From Pseudanabaena sp. SR411 (GTDB lineage: Bacteria; Cyanobacteriota; Cyanobacteriia; Pseudanabaenales; Pseudanabaenaceae), in assembly GCF_002251945.1 (NCBI RefSeq), contig NZ_NDHW01000159.1, forward strand, positions 56,549-120,548: a stretch of 64,000 bases of DNA, written 5' to 3'. The position numbers and the translations under genes were made by a program. Below the pieces are notes generated by a model. It was not told the origin of the DNA and ran no database searches. It saw only the letters and a program-made list of their open reading frames with translations. This document shows positions 1-10,348 of the stretch, piece by piece. Within the stretch, counting starts at the first letter, position 1, and every line of letters begins with the position of its first letter.

Positions 1-3000
1 CACCAATTCTGAGAGTATTGACAATAATATGACTGGCTCCTCCATTAGCTGTGGTAGTTTGATAGTTACCAGTAGCAACTGCCGCAGTGTCATCAGGAGC
101 ATCACCATAGTCAACGGGATTAATCGTAACCAGATAATCTTCAACTTCACCACTACCGATTAAGCCTGTAGGCGTGGAAGTGGTTAAAGTTCCATTACTG
201 ATGCGGAACCGTGCGTAAGTATTACCTGCCGTCAATCCACTTAACCCTGACCACGTAAGAATAACGTTAGTACCATTGCTATTGTCGGCGACTGTTGCTG
301 TTTGAGCTTCAGTGGCTTCAAAAAGCCCATCTTTGTCAAAGTCAATCCAGCCAACTAAAGTAGCTGGAGTACCAATACTATTAGTAACGTTAACTGTTGC
401 ACTGTAGCTAGTACTTGCAGTGGTCAAGGTATTCGGAGTCGGTAGAGTAACACCATCTTCGTCATCTGCTACACCTGTATTGGTGCTGTCATCAGCATCA
501 GCCGCCACACTTTGCAATGTGCCATTATCAGCATCAGGAGTATTGCCTAATCTCAAGTTAGTGTTAATCAGATGCGACGCTCCACTATCGGCACTGGTGG
601 TGTTGTAATTTCCTATCCCCACACCCACTGTTGCATCAGGAGCATCTCCATAGTCTAGAGGATAAGTTGCGCCAATGATGGTTAAAGCATAGTCTTCTAC
701 TTCTCCATTTCTCTTACCGCCGATAAAGTCACTGGTAGTTAAAGGATCGTTGTTAATCCGAAAACGTGCATAGGTGTTACCTTCGGTTAATCCTAATGCA
801 CCCAATCCAGTCCAATTGATGTTGACGTTGCCATTGGTTCCATTAGGTATAGTCTGGACGATACCTTCACTTGCCTCGAATCGACCATTGCGGTTGAAGT
901 CAATCCAGCCTCCTAAATAAGCAGGAGCAGCTACTCCTGGAGTATTCTGTACTCTTACTGTAACTGTATAAGTAGTATCAGTAGTTCTTAAAGAGTTAAA
1001 GCTAGTAACTCCATCTTCATCATCAGGTGCAACACCATTAGTGTCATCGCCATTAGCAGCAGCATTAGGCTGACCATTAGTATCTTGATCAGTAAGAGCA
1101 GTGCCTAACCTGACGGTAGTACTAAGAATGTGGCTAGCTCCTACACCTTCAGTAGTGCTATTAATTCTATCAGTACCATAGGTATCTGGTGCATCACCAT
1201 AGTCATTAGCGTCACCATCAGCAATAATTGCTGGAATTGTACCTACAGCAAAACTTCCATAGACAAATGTATCAATATATCTGCGATCGCCCCAACTATT
1301 ATCATTAGCTCCTTGTCCACCACCACTAGAAGTAGTTCCCCAAGTGTGCCGACCACCAGATACTCCACTAGGTAATGTGGTTGTACCTGTTGCGCCTAGA
1401 ATTGTTTGGTCATCCCAATACACTAGAGTATTTGCGGTTGAAGATGGAGTTGTCGCTTGGTTGATTGTTAAACCAGTGCCGGGACCACTAGTTTCTACAT
1501 CTCCCGCAACAAAGTGGTATTCTCCAACGATCGCTTTGACTTGAGCATTATAAGTTCCTTGAGGTACGATTACACCAGCATTATTTCTACCATTCCAAAG
1601 AGCGGAAACATTGCCCACAGCATCTGTATCGCCTCTTAACTGAACATCTCCTGATCCATAAATGCCATCTTGATTGGTATCAACGATAATTTCATAAGTA
1701 CCTGGAAGACTGGAGGTGAATCGAAAGAATCCTGAGTCTTGGATTCCAGTAGTACCTCCTGGAGTAAATGTGTTATCTTCTCCAGCGCTATCTTCAAATC
1801 TTAAATTGGTGATAGTAGGTCCTACCGTTGGGTTAACAAAGGTTTGATCGGGGTACTCAAGATACATTCTGTATTGTGGAGTAACACTGTTACCTGAAAT
1901 CGGAACGCTTAAGCCTCGAACATTAGTGCCCCCACTATTTGGCGAGTCAACACCTCGGTTATTTGCTACTAATTCATAAACAAATCCAGCAAAGTCATTT
2001 AAGTCTAGTTGCCAAACAAAGTTTGTCCCTGGACTACCACCTGGAACAACAACATAAAAATTTTGGTCGGTAGATTCGTTAGCGGTAAATCCTTTCCCAT
2101 TAAAAGCCCAAACGTAAGACCAAACACGCCCTTGTGAAATTTGAGGATTGGGGACAGCAGGTATTCTGGCTGTTGGACTCACCGTATTGGTGACTGAAAT
2201 ATCAAATTGACGAAAAACAGTATTATTGTCACCTGATGAGGCTGTATTTTGAGTTCTGTTTTGCAAACGAATTTCATAAACGCCAGGACCTGAGCTGGCT
2301 GGGACTCTAATGGCGCTACCATCAGTGGTAAAAGGCGGTGCAGGAGTTGTTAAGTCCATGTCCGCCGTGGTTAAACGGCTATAGGCATAACAATCGCTGT
2401 TATTTGCGACATTTGTACCATTCCCAAAAGTACCCTGTCCTCTGAAATTAGTATCAGTGTTAGCGGCTAATCCCGCTTGTCCAAAAACTAATGTGCCAGA
2501 GGCAGGAGGATAGGAAGCAAGTGTGCCATTAAAGCTATAGGCAGCACTGTCTGGTGAAGGCTGAGGACCGACGTAGTAAACATCTGCTTCCCAGTCATCT
2601 GTCCAAGCGTTGCCACAAGCACTGATATTGATGATTTCATTAGCGTCTCTAATGTCCACATAAATAGGACGGTTTCGATCACGGATATTGGTAGTCGAGC
2701 CAGTAGGGTCATCATAAACAGCACTATATTCAAATAAGGCTTGTCTACTTTGATTTGAGGGACTAGGTCCAAGCTGAAAACTGCCTTCTGAGTGTGCAGG
2801 TTGTATCCCCCCAATGATACCTGTGGCTTGAAGTGTAAATATAAATGCTAATAATGTAGAAATTAAGAAACGAGTTAAGCGATCGCTATTTAATTTTTTG
2901 ATTAACCGTTTAACCAAGTTCCTATTTAAAGAACTTGATTGCCATATATGGAATAAATTTATTGACTGTTGCTTTGTGTTTAACGATCTTCGGATAACTT

Positions 3001-3049
3001 TTCTAATCGTTTTTTTGATTTTGGCAAACATTACTTTCGCACTCCACAT
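1..3049 (-). CDS. Secreted GEVED-repeat surface protein (C-terminus cut by window)
   Basis: An open frame of 1016 codons runs from ATG 3049 to the window edge with no stop, so the C-terminus is missing. The N-terminus is long and basic (about 55 residues), followed by a hydrophobic segment and an alanine-histidine-serine cleavage-like site near residue 85; ATG 3031 is an alternative start. About 500 residues of beta-rich extracellular sequence follow. Then come at least three repeats that each begin DYGDAPD and contain DEDGV, GWIDFN/D and GEVEDY, the signature of GEVED domains. The third repeat is incomplete. GEVED domains are known from secreted adhesin-like proteins. It is the most distal visible gene of the minus-strand surface operon, 49 bp after the beta-helix/OmpA gene. 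A cell-surface or matrix role is inferred. Confidence 0.8.
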   Translation of the reverse strand, partial: MWSAKVMFAKIKKTIRKVIRRSLNTKQQSINLFHIWQSSSLNRNLVKRLIKKLNSDRLTRFLISTLLAFIFTLQATGIIGGIQPAHSEGSFQLGPSPSNQSRQALFEYSAVYDDPTGSTTNIRDRNRPIYVDIRDANEIINISACGNAWTDDWEADVYYVGPQPSPDSAAYSFNGTLASYPPASGTLVFGQAGLAANTDTNFRGQGTFGNGTNVANNSDCYAYSRLTTADMDLTTPAPPFTTDGSAIRVPASSGPGVYEIRLQNRTQNTASSGDNNTVFRQFDISVTNTVSPTARIPAVPNPQISQGRVWSYVWAFNGKGFTANESTDQNFYVVVPGGSPGTNFVWQLDLNDFAGFVYELVANNRGVDSPNSGGTNVRGLSVPISGNSVTPQYRMYLEYPDQTFVNPTVGPTITNLRFEDSAGEDNTFTPGGTTGIQDSGFFRFTSSLPGTYEIIVDTNQDGIYGSGDVQLRGDTDAVGNVSALWNGRNNAGVIVPQGTYNAQVKAIVGEYHFVAGDVETSGPGTGLTINQATTPSSTANTLVYWDDQTILGATGTTTLPSGVSGGRHTWGTTSSGGGQGANDNSWGDRRYIDTFVYGSFAVGTIPAIIADGDANDYGDAPDTYGTDRINSTTEGVGASHILSTTVRLGTALTDQDTNGQPNAAANGDDTNGVAPDDEDGVTSFNSLRTTDTTYTVTVRVQNTPGVAAPAYLGGWIDFNRNGRFEASEGIVQTIPNGTNGNVNINWTGLGALGLTEGNTYARFRINNDPLTTSDFIGGKRNGEVEDYALTIIGATYPLDYGDAPDATVGVGIGNYNTTSADSGASHLINTNLRLGNTPDADNGTLQSVAADADDSTNTGVADDEDGVTLPTPNTLTTASTSYSATVNVTNSIGTPATLVGWIDFDKDGLFEATEAQTATVADNSNGTNVILTWSGLSGLTAGNTYARFRISNGTLTTSTPTGLIGSGEVEDYLVTINPVDYGDAPDDTAAVATGNYQTTTANGGASHIIVNTLRIG

Positions 3050-3098
3050 ACTTTTACTAGCTGTCAATTAAGAAAAAGAATCACTCAAAGAATAATCA

Positions 3099-5258
3099 TT
3101 ATTCCAATTGCAAATCTTCCTGTTGTGATTCAAAGCGAATCTCGACATCACGCACATCGGTAAATTCAATCTCGACTCGCCGATCGCGGGCATAGTCAGT
3201 AACTTGATTACCCTGTGAAGCGCGTTGCGTTTCACCCAGCGATCGCACGGTCATGCGTTCAGAGGCAATACCCTGTCGCATTAGGTAATTACGCACTGCA
3301 CGCGATCGCCTAAAGCCCAGTTCACGGTTATAGGTATCACTTGCCCTAGGGTCAGTATGTCCTGCGAGGGTAATCATAATTGTGGGATATTGCTTTAATA
3401 CATCAGCGATCCGATCTAGGATTTTAGCGCTGGTGGGGCTAATTGCATCACGATCTAGCGCAAAGTGAATCTGTCGCGGAACAGATAAAACAATTACTTC
3501 GGGTGGAGGTGGAGCTTGCACAACTTGGGGTGGTGTCGTACAGGCGGGAATAGTTGCATCGACCTTGGCAAGCTCAGGAGCCGACAGATCAGGATTAACG
3601 ATTCTGGCATTGAAGGCTGGCTCAGAAGTACCGTACTGTGGATCGGTAGCGATCGCGCTAATCGTATCGCCCACTTCTAGATTACTGAGCGATGCGCTAA
3701 ATTTGCCATTAGCATCAGTTTTAACCGTGGTCAGATATTCACTGAGAGAGCCATAGGGCAGATTCGGATCAATTTTGCCAGTAACGCGATAGAGATCAAT
3801 TTCTGTGTCAGGGTCAGCATTACCGTCAATATTGACCTTATCGGCTGTAAACATGGGAAAAGTAGCAGCAAGGAAAGTCGGCGCATTGATCGCCCCATTA
3901 GCCGTATCCACTCGCCGAAAATGGGAATCGCGGAGGCGGTTAATGCCATCACCTGTAATGAAATCGCGAGTATTCACATGGCGCTGCGAAATCAAGTCAA
4001 TACTCAAGCCCTTGAGAGCCGAAAAAGTATTTTTGCGAATTAAATTGCGATCGCTTTTCGGATAAGCGGCGATCGCCACACCTGCACCGCGTTGATTACT
4101 AATTTGGTTGTTAGTAACTCGATGATCATTACCCATGAGATAAATGGCGGCGTAGTTGGTACTGCGATCGTTAAACAAAATGCGATTATCTTCAATGGCG
4201 ATCGCGCCTTTTGGCTTGAATAGATAAACGCCACTGCCATCATTAGCGCAGAGGATATTGCCCTTGATGCGTAAGTTGGCAATTTCACCTTCGAGATAGA
4301 TCCCGTGAGGCATTCCATCAAAACCATTACTAGTAATTGCATTTTCGAGAATCTGCGTTCCTGTTGCTTTCACCGATGTGACGATGCCACTACCCTCGTG
4401 GTAAGCAATGCGGTTGCGGCGAATCAGCGTATCGGTGCTATTAAATAGATAAACCCCAAAACTAGAAGGTTGCTTAGGCATTTTGCCTGTGGGTGTAATA
4501 CCGAGCCAGTTAGCTTCGAGTCTTACCCCTTGAGGGGGGCGATTGCTGTCATAGAAGGGAGAAAATTTGGCGGGTTGCTGTTGCTGTGTGGTGTCGGGCG
4601 GTGGTGCTTGGTGGGAAATGAAAATATCGGCGGATGGTGTGGTCGTGGGGACGCTTTCGATCGCATTAAAGCCATAGATACTTAAACCTCGAATCGTCAC
4701 ATCATCAGCAACAATCGTCAAACCTCGGAAAATTTCTACCCCATCATCAGGAGTAATCTCCACAATTGGCTGTGGAATCGCTAGCTCTTGAGCAAAGGAA
4801 CTGTTAGCGTCATAGCCCGCTTGGGTTGTACCGTCAATGGTCAGGTATGGGCTACTGATGTCAGGTAGAGCCTTGCGTAACTTAATCGTGGTGCGATCGC
4901 TAGGTAAATTAAATCCAATTCGTGAGCCTTCAAGTCTGGCGATTAATTGTGGTTTTACTTGATTGCGTTCAGCCTCACTGAGTTGCTCAAGGGTGAGCGT
5001 GCCATTGGCGATCGCGATCGCTTCGCGCAAGGTCAATTCCCGATCAGGTTGGATTTCACCATCTTGATTGCTATTAACCGTGATCTGATATTTAGGGAAA
5101 TTTAGCAGTGTTTTTTGGGCGGTGATTTGAGCAGTGTTTTGGGCGATCGCCATATTATCATTTGCCTTAAACGTTGCCATCGCGATACCAGAGATACCGA
5201 TCAACCCGATAGAACTAATCAATGTCGCTGTTAATTTTTTGCTGGTTACTTTTCGCAT
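3099..5258 (-). CDS. Beta-helix protein with C-terminal OmpA peptidoglycan-binding domain
   Basis: 719 residues. A signal peptide spans about residues 1-39. Residues about 70-480 show the pattern of right-handed parallel beta-helix proteins (IDGTTQAGYD, repeated N-x-I-x-x-N turns such as LIRRNRIAYHEGSG). A short Ig-like stretch follows at about 485-570. Residues about 590-710 form an OmpA-type domain with intact ligand features: GHTD, YNRELGFRRSRAV and a closing RRVEIEF. The protein should be exported and hold the peptidoglycan while its helix projects outward or across the periplasm. Its start lies 5 bp after the stop of the giant barrel gene, so the two are almost certainly co-transcribed and translationally coupled. 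The substrate or partner of the helix is unknown. Confidence 0.85.
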   Translation of the reverse strand: MRKVTSKKLTATLISSIGLIGISGIAMATFKANDNMAIAQNTAQITAQKTLLNFPKYQITVNSNQDGEIQPDRELTLREAIAIANGTLTLEQLSEAERNQVKPQLIARLEGSRIGFNLPSDRTTIKLRKALPDISSPYLTIDGTTQAGYDANSSFAQELAIPQPIVEITPDDGVEIFRGLTIVADDVTIRGLSIYGFNAIESVPTTTPSADIFISHQAPPPDTTQQQQPAKFSPFYDSNRPPQGVRLEANWLGITPTGKMPKQPSSFGVYLFNSTDTLIRRNRIAYHEGSGIVTSVKATGTQILENAITSNGFDGMPHGIYLEGEIANLRIKGNILCANDGSGVYLFKPKGAIAIEDNRILFNDRSTNYAAIYLMGNDHRVTNNQISNQRGAGVAIAAYPKSDRNLIRKNTFSALKGLSIDLISQRHVNTRDFITGDGINRLRDSHFRRVDTANGAINAPTFLAATFPMFTADKVNIDGNADPDTEIDLYRVTGKIDPNLPYGSLSEYLTTVKTDANGKFSASLSNLEVGDTISAIATDPQYGTSEPAFNARIVNPDLSAPELAKVDATIPACTTPPQVVQAPPPPEVIVLSVPRQIHFALDRDAISPTSAKILDRIADVLKQYPTIMITLAGHTDPRASDTYNRELGFRRSRAVRNYLMRQGIASERMTVRSLGETQRASQGNQVTDYARDRRVEIEFTDVRDVEIRFESQQEDLQLE

Positions 5259-5263
5259 AGTCT

Positions 5264-8200
5264 CTAGTTCTTAAGATTTGAGAGTTGATCGGGATCGATC
5301 ACAAAGCCGCTTTTCTCGGTAGTGCTAATTCCCATCGCCCGCAGGAGTGCGGTTACGGTGTCACCATCACTAGTCAACAAGAAGTTAAAGGCGGTGGCAA
5401 GACGGCGGGTGGCTCCATCCGTAGGATTGATATTGGCTGGACTATCCGCAGAATTATTTACGGTTAGTTCATTACCCAATAGCATACTTACAAGTTGGGT
5501 TGGTGAGGTTTCAAAGGCATAACTCCAGAGGCGATCACGATCATCCGATGGGAAAGCAGGATCGACAGGACGAGTGATCGCTAGCAAGAACGAATCGACG
5601 GTTGGCAATTGAGTTAACAAGGGGCTAAATTCAAGATTAGGTATTTGAATAGAGGTATTAAATACTGGATTGAATTGGGGATTAAGTTGAGAATCAGGAA
5701 TTGCGCTTTCCAGCCAATTGGACAAGCGGCGATCGGCTTCTAACAAAACCGCCAAGGGCGATGTGGAAGTGGTCGAAGTTGCCAAGGGGACAGGAATTGT
5801 GGTAGCACTTGCTTGGGAAGTTGCTGGGGTGGTTGGGGTGGTCGCAATATTGATATTGCTCTCATCTACATTCAGCGAGATATAAACTTGAGAATTTCCT
5901 GCCTGATTGGCTCTATTAGAACTTAATAAAATGCGATCAGAACTTACGCCCTTATCCAGTAGATAGCTCCTGACAGCAAGTAATTTAAATGTTTCTAGAT
6001 CCTGTCCTGACACAGCACCGAAGGCTGAGCTAGTCTGAATCTCAAACATCAAGCTAGGATTGGTATTCAGTCGCTCAATCATCCGATCCAGTGTGGCATA
6101 GCTCAAGTCCGCAATTTTACCGTCGTTGCCAACATCCACACCTACAGAAATGTTAGGAGTTGCTCCACTAACATTAGAAGGCTGATTAACAGGTGTGGCA
6201 TTAGCTTGCAGAGTAGATTGAGCATTAGGTAAGATGCTCTGCAAAAATTCAGTTGTCGGCGAATTGGATGCCATCGTTTGCAAACGGGTAGCGATCGCAT
6301 TAAAGACATCGGCTTGACCACTAAGCGCAAAACTAACGGGGGTCGCATTGGCCGCACTAGCTTGAGTGGAACTGTCGGCGCTAGCAATACCACCTAAGGA
6401 GCGTAAGATCATCTGCGTACTTGCCACACCTCTTTCTAGCAAGTACTTTCTCGCCGCCATCATGCGATTCGCCGCAAGATTATCACCTGAATTCATCTCG
6501 GCAAGTGAGCCAATATATCCTTGGATATCAATGGAGAGATTATTGTATTCCTTCAAAACTGCGGCTAAGTTTTCTAGGATCGCAATATCTGATACTGCTA
6601 ACTCTGCATTCTTAGCTTGACTGCCCTCTTTAAAGGTCAGCGATCGCGCCACATTTAGGCTGATGATTTGAGGGCTAGAGGGAATCGCCGCCGCTAGTTT
6701 CTGCTCTGGTTGCGGTGTTTTTGCTACAGGTGCTACAGGCTCAACAGGATCTTGTTGCTGGCGGGGAGGAGTCTTTTGCAAACCAAATCCATCAAACAAT
6801 TCGTTCAACTTCACAGTGATGCCTGCATATAGCCCACTTGCCGATCTTGAACCATTAAAATCGCGATCGACATTTACGGAACCACTGCTATAACCAGCCG
6901 CTAAACGTAAATTTGGAGTCAGGTAATAACCCACTTCGCCAACTAATCCTAGTTCGCTATAACCTGCGGTTGGTTGATTGAGTAATCTCGTTTCGCCGAC
7001 CAGTTCGACGTTATAGCCAAGACGATAGGTAACTCGAAATTGGGATAAGTTGGTATTCGACACACCTGTAAAATCACGGGCGATCGTGGTAGTGCTATTT
7101 CTCAAAGCAAGCTTGCCATAAAATTCCCATTGCCAATTAGGAGCGTAAATTGCTTCTAGGGCAAGTGTATGATCGTTATAGCCACTACCACTACCGAGCA
7201 GCAGTGATTCTGGCACAATACTAGGATTTTGGCGGTATTCATAACGTAAGAGAACGTTAAATTTGTCATCTTCAGGATCTCGATAGGCAAGCCCGACCTT
7301 GAGATTGGAGATCGTTCCTAACCCAGAAATTAGTTGGTTTGCGGCACTAGATTGCTGATAGTTAAACAGCATGGTCAAGGCTGGAGATAGCTTGCCTAGA
7401 GCCGAAGCGGTAAATACGGTGTTAGTGCTGGTATTATCGCTACGATGCTCAAATCTAGCACTTGCCTTGAAGTCTGGATTATCGGTATATTCCACACCGA
7501 TGTTATAACTATCGCCATTTTGGAAAGTTAGAGCGCTAGAGGATTGACCAACCGCAAAGGGTTGCAAGAATGATGTTCCTGTAGTTGTTGCCGTCGTAAA
7601 GCTGCCAAATATATGCTCATAGCCAAAACTCATCCGTAGTCCTGGTAGAATTTGCCAGCGTTGGTTAATCCCTAAAGCACCCTGAGTAGATGCGGCATTA
7701 TTCGCGCCACCAATCACCGAATAACGCCCCGTAAAGGTTGTATCGCTACCAAGTTTATACTCTCCCAACAAATCAGCGCTGGTGATGGCATTGCCTGCTA
7801 GAGGTCCTGAATGGAACCATTGCTGCCCCAATCTGGCGGTTAAACCTTGCACAATTGTCCAATCCAGTGCGAGAACACTGCGATCAGGAATAACGGCATC
7901 GGAGCTTGCGGTCAGGCTAACTTCATTTTGGGCTGTTACTCGGAGATTATCAGCAATTGGCACACTGAGACGCGATCGCAATTGAGTAGAGTTACTCGAC
8001 AACAAGTTTGGCGATTGACGATCTTGGCGATCGCGATATAGCAAATCGAGATTGAGCAGCGCCGCCCCAATATTTTGCTGCACACCCAAGCTAATCGTGC
8101 GGAGTGAGTTATTTACTGCCGATCCAGGAATCGCTTCTTGTCTTGGGGAAAGCAAATCAGCAAGGGTTGTCAGTGGACGTGGGGCAATGCCAACATTATC

Positions 8201-10348
8201 CTCTTGGTCGTAGCGCAATTGGAGACTGGTTGAGGGACTGACTTTAGCACTGAGATTTGCACCATATCGAGTTTGTCCTGGGACAAAACTAACCGTGGCA
8301 TTATTGGCAAAACCTGTTTCGGCTTTACTGTAATAGAGCTTACCGAGAATACCTGAAGCAATCTCACTGTTTAGCTCAAAGCGCATCGCTGAGCCGCTCA
8401 CATAACCGAAGAGTTCCGAATCGTTTTGCGATCGGGCATATTCAGCAATCAGTTGAGTCTTCTCGCCAAAGGAGATGAGCGCATTCGCACCATAGAGAAC
8501 AAAATTGCGAATGCCGAGACTTTCTTTAAAATAATTTGCACCAATCCAACTAGGTTGACTTTGGCTACGGTTGAGATGATAACGCAGTTGTCCACCATAG
8601 AGACTGCTATCACCGCCGATTTGCTCATTCTGATAAGTAACAACTATTTGGCGACGCAAGAGTTGTCCAGCATCACCTAGCTCGGTCTGCAATAATGGCT
8701 GCCGAAATAAAATCGAGCCATTGTCATAGTTAATATCGTAATCTTTGCCACGGATTAGCTCTTGGCGTGCAACCACTGTCCCTGCGCTAAAGAAATCAAT
8801 TAACTCGATAGTTACATTCTCACTACCATTAATCAACAGGCGTTTTGAGAGAAAGTAAGTGCCACTTGTGCCGTTCGGGGCGATCGTGTCGCGCTGAAAG
8901 CCTTTGCCAACGTTACTATAAAAACCCGTAATTTGCAGATCGCCTAGGTTAAAGTTCCCTTTAAACCCTTGCAGTTGTCGAGAAATTGCACTGAATTGTT
9001 GCGATCGCGACGCGAACTCCTCCGTGTTGTAATTTCCCCACATGAAATAATCTGTACTCGCACCCTGCACAGGCGAGTTACGCTCAAACCGCAAAAACAA
9101 ACTGTCATAGGATGGAGTCGTCTGGGTTACGGAAGAACTATCTCCATACACAGGATATTGCGGGTCGCAATATTTCTCTGTACCAGTTAAACTGCTGTTG
9201 CCAGCACAGTCTTGACTCAAGGTACGGCTATTATTAAAAGCACCAGTAAATAACCATTCGCCAATACGACCAGTCCCAAACACGGCTCCGTACAGGTCAA
9301 CTTGAGTGCGATTGTCGCGATCGGCAGGCAAGAAGTCACGCAAGCTGCGATAGAAGTCAGTGCCTCTTGCTCCAACTCGCAGATCAATTACCCCAGTCAC
9401 CAAAGAAGGTCGCAGATCAGCCTCAAACTGAACTTGCGTAAAAGCTTCCATTTGAGCATTGAGCGCTCGGATCGTGACTGTTCCTGTCTTCAAACCCGAT
9501 CGCAACTGAGTGGAAAACTTTCCTTGTTTGGCTTCGACCTGAAAACCTGGCTGTTCTGGCGAAGCATCAGTACCGATAAATTCGCCTTCACTGGCTTCTA
9601 AGGTGACTAAAGCATCCCAGTTGGAGCGATTGCCATCTTCATCAACTAATTGTCCATCAACTGTTACATAGGAACGACCATCCGCAGGAATCTTTGACTC
9701 TAATGTACTAACGACTAATTTGGTAGGAGCGCCGCGAACTTTTAGATTGATGGAACTAGAAGCTGATTCGGAGCCGATCGCTCTTGCCGTGATTTGGTTG
9801 TTACCTGCTTGCAAAGGTACGCCGTACCATGTTTGCGTAATGGTTTTATTAGTTTCATCTAATTCCGATCGCCCAATCGAACTAGGATCAACAGCTTTCC
9901 CATTCACCAAAAGCTCAATCTTGACATTGCTTGGCATCTGGATCACTACGGTCGCCGCAGGCGCATCTAAAACAGCGCCAACCGTAGGCGAAAGAATAAC
10001 GATGCGCGGTGATGGGGTATTAGATAAATCCGCAGTTGGATTAGCTGTTGGATTAACTGTGTCAGCAATTTTTGGAGTATCAGCAACAGGCTCAGAAGTC
10101 TTGACATTGCTAGGAACTTGTTCAGGCGCTGAGGATTTCTCTAGGCGTTGAGAATTTGTATTCTGATTAAGCTTTTTCGCAATCTGATGATCCGTTTGAC
10201 TGGTTAAGTTTTCTTCCTGCTGAACTTCTGGATCATTTTTGACATCAGCAATTGACTCTGCTTTGACCATTGATGTTGTCAGCAACATCAAAACCTGCGG
10301 CAAAACCAAAATCCCTAACTTTACAAGAGGTGCAGAAGTGTTTTTCAT
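5264..10348 (-). CDS. Giant outer-membrane protein: Ig-like domains, beta-barrel, two degenerate OmpA-like domains
   Basis: 1694 residues. A signal peptide (about 1-31) precedes a Pro/Thr/Asn-rich linker. Residues about 112-205 are a bacterial Ig-like domain and about 207-310 a Big-1/invasin-like domain. About 315-1240 is a long run of alternating aromatic/polar strands with short turns, as in outer-membrane barrels. After a Pro/Gln linker there are two OmpA-like folds (about 1290-1390 and 1450-1570), recognisable by NRMMAARKYLLERGV and LLAVRSYLLDKGV. Both lack the GHTD and NRRV residues that bind peptidoglycan in the next gene's product. The start ATG overlaps the preceding stop by one base (TAATG). 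The architecture suggests an outer-membrane platform that secretes or anchors the DUF11 proteins encoded upstream; that role is inferred. Confidence 0.75.
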   Translation of the reverse strand: MKNTSAPLVKLGILVLPQVLMLLTTSMVKAESIADVKNDPEVQQEENLTSQTDHQIAKKLNQNTNSQRLEKSSAPEQVPSNVKTSEPVADTPKIADTVNPTANPTADLSNTPSPRIVILSPTVGAVLDAPAATVVIQMPSNVKIELLVNGKAVDPSSIGRSELDETNKTITQTWYGVPLQAGNNQITARAIGSESASSSINLKVRGAPTKLVVSTLESKIPADGRSYVTVDGQLVDEDGNRSNWDALVTLEASEGEFIGTDASPEQPGFQVEAKQGKFSTQLRSGLKTGTVTIRALNAQMEAFTQVQFEADLRPSLVTGVIDLRVGARGTDFYRSLRDFLPADRDNRTQVDLYGAVFGTGRIGEWLFTGAFNNSRTLSQDCAGNSSLTGTEKYCDPQYPVYGDSSSVTQTTPSYDSLFLRFERNSPVQGASTDYFMWGNYNTEEFASRSQQFSAISRQLQGFKGNFNLGDLQITGFYSNVGKGFQRDTIAPNGTSGTYFLSKRLLINGSENVTIELIDFFSAGTVVARQELIRGKDYDINYDNGSILFRQPLLQTELGDAGQLLRRQIVVTYQNEQIGGDSSLYGGQLRYHLNRSQSQPSWIGANYFKESLGIRNFVLYGANALISFGEKTQLIAEYARSQNDSELFGYVSGSAMRFELNSEIASGILGKLYYSKAETGFANNATVSFVPGQTRYGANLSAKVSPSTSLQLRYDQEDNVGIAPRPLTTLADLLSPRQEAIPGSAVNNSLRTISLGVQQNIGAALLNLDLLYRDRQDRQSPNLLSSNSTQLRSRLSVPIADNLRVTAQNEVSLTASSDAVIPDRSVLALDWTIVQGLTARLGQQWFHSGPLAGNAITSADLLGEYKLGSDTTFTGRYSVIGGANNAASTQGALGINQRWQILPGLRMSFGYEHIFGSFTTATTTGTSFLQPFAVGQSSSALTFQNGDSYNIGVEYTDNPDFKASARFEHRSDNTSTNTVFTASALGKLSPALTMLFNYQQSSAANQLISGLGTISNLKVGLAYRDPEDDKFNVLLRYEYRQNPSIVPESLLLGSGSGYNDHTLALEAIYAPNWQWEFYGKLALRNSTTTIARDFTGVSNTNLSQFRVTYRLGYNVELVGETRLLNQPTAGYSELGLVGEVGYYLTPNLRLAAGYSSGSVNVDRDFNGSRSASGLYAGITVKLNELFDGFGLQKTPPRQQQDPVEPVAPVAKTPQPEQKLAAAIPSSPQIISLNVARSLTFKEGSQAKNAELAVSDIAILENLAAVLKEYNNLSIDIQGYIGSLAEMNSGDNLAANRMMAARKYLLERGVASTQMILRSLGGIASADSSTQASAANATPVSFALSGQADVFNAIATRLQTMASNSPTTEFLQSILPNAQSTLQANATPVNQPSNVSGATPNISVGVDVGNDGKIADLSYATLDRMIERLNTNPSLMFEIQTSSAFGAVSGQDLETFKLLAVRSYLLDKGVSSDRILLSSNRANQAGNSQVYISLNVDESNINIATTPTTPATSQASATTIPVPLATSTTSTSPLAVLLEADRRLSNWLESAIPDSQLNPQFNPVFNTSIQIPNLEFSPLLTQLPTVDSFLLAITRPVDPAFPSDDRDRLWSYAFETSPTQLVSMLLGNELTVNNSADSPANINPTDGATRRLATAFNFLLTSDGDTVTALLRAMGISTTEKSGFVIDPDQLSNLKN

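Noticed and set aside
9720..10151. 143-codon plus-strand frame inside the giant barrel gene
   Set aside because: It is antisense to the Ig-like and linker region of the real gene, and no ribosome site or family match is seen.
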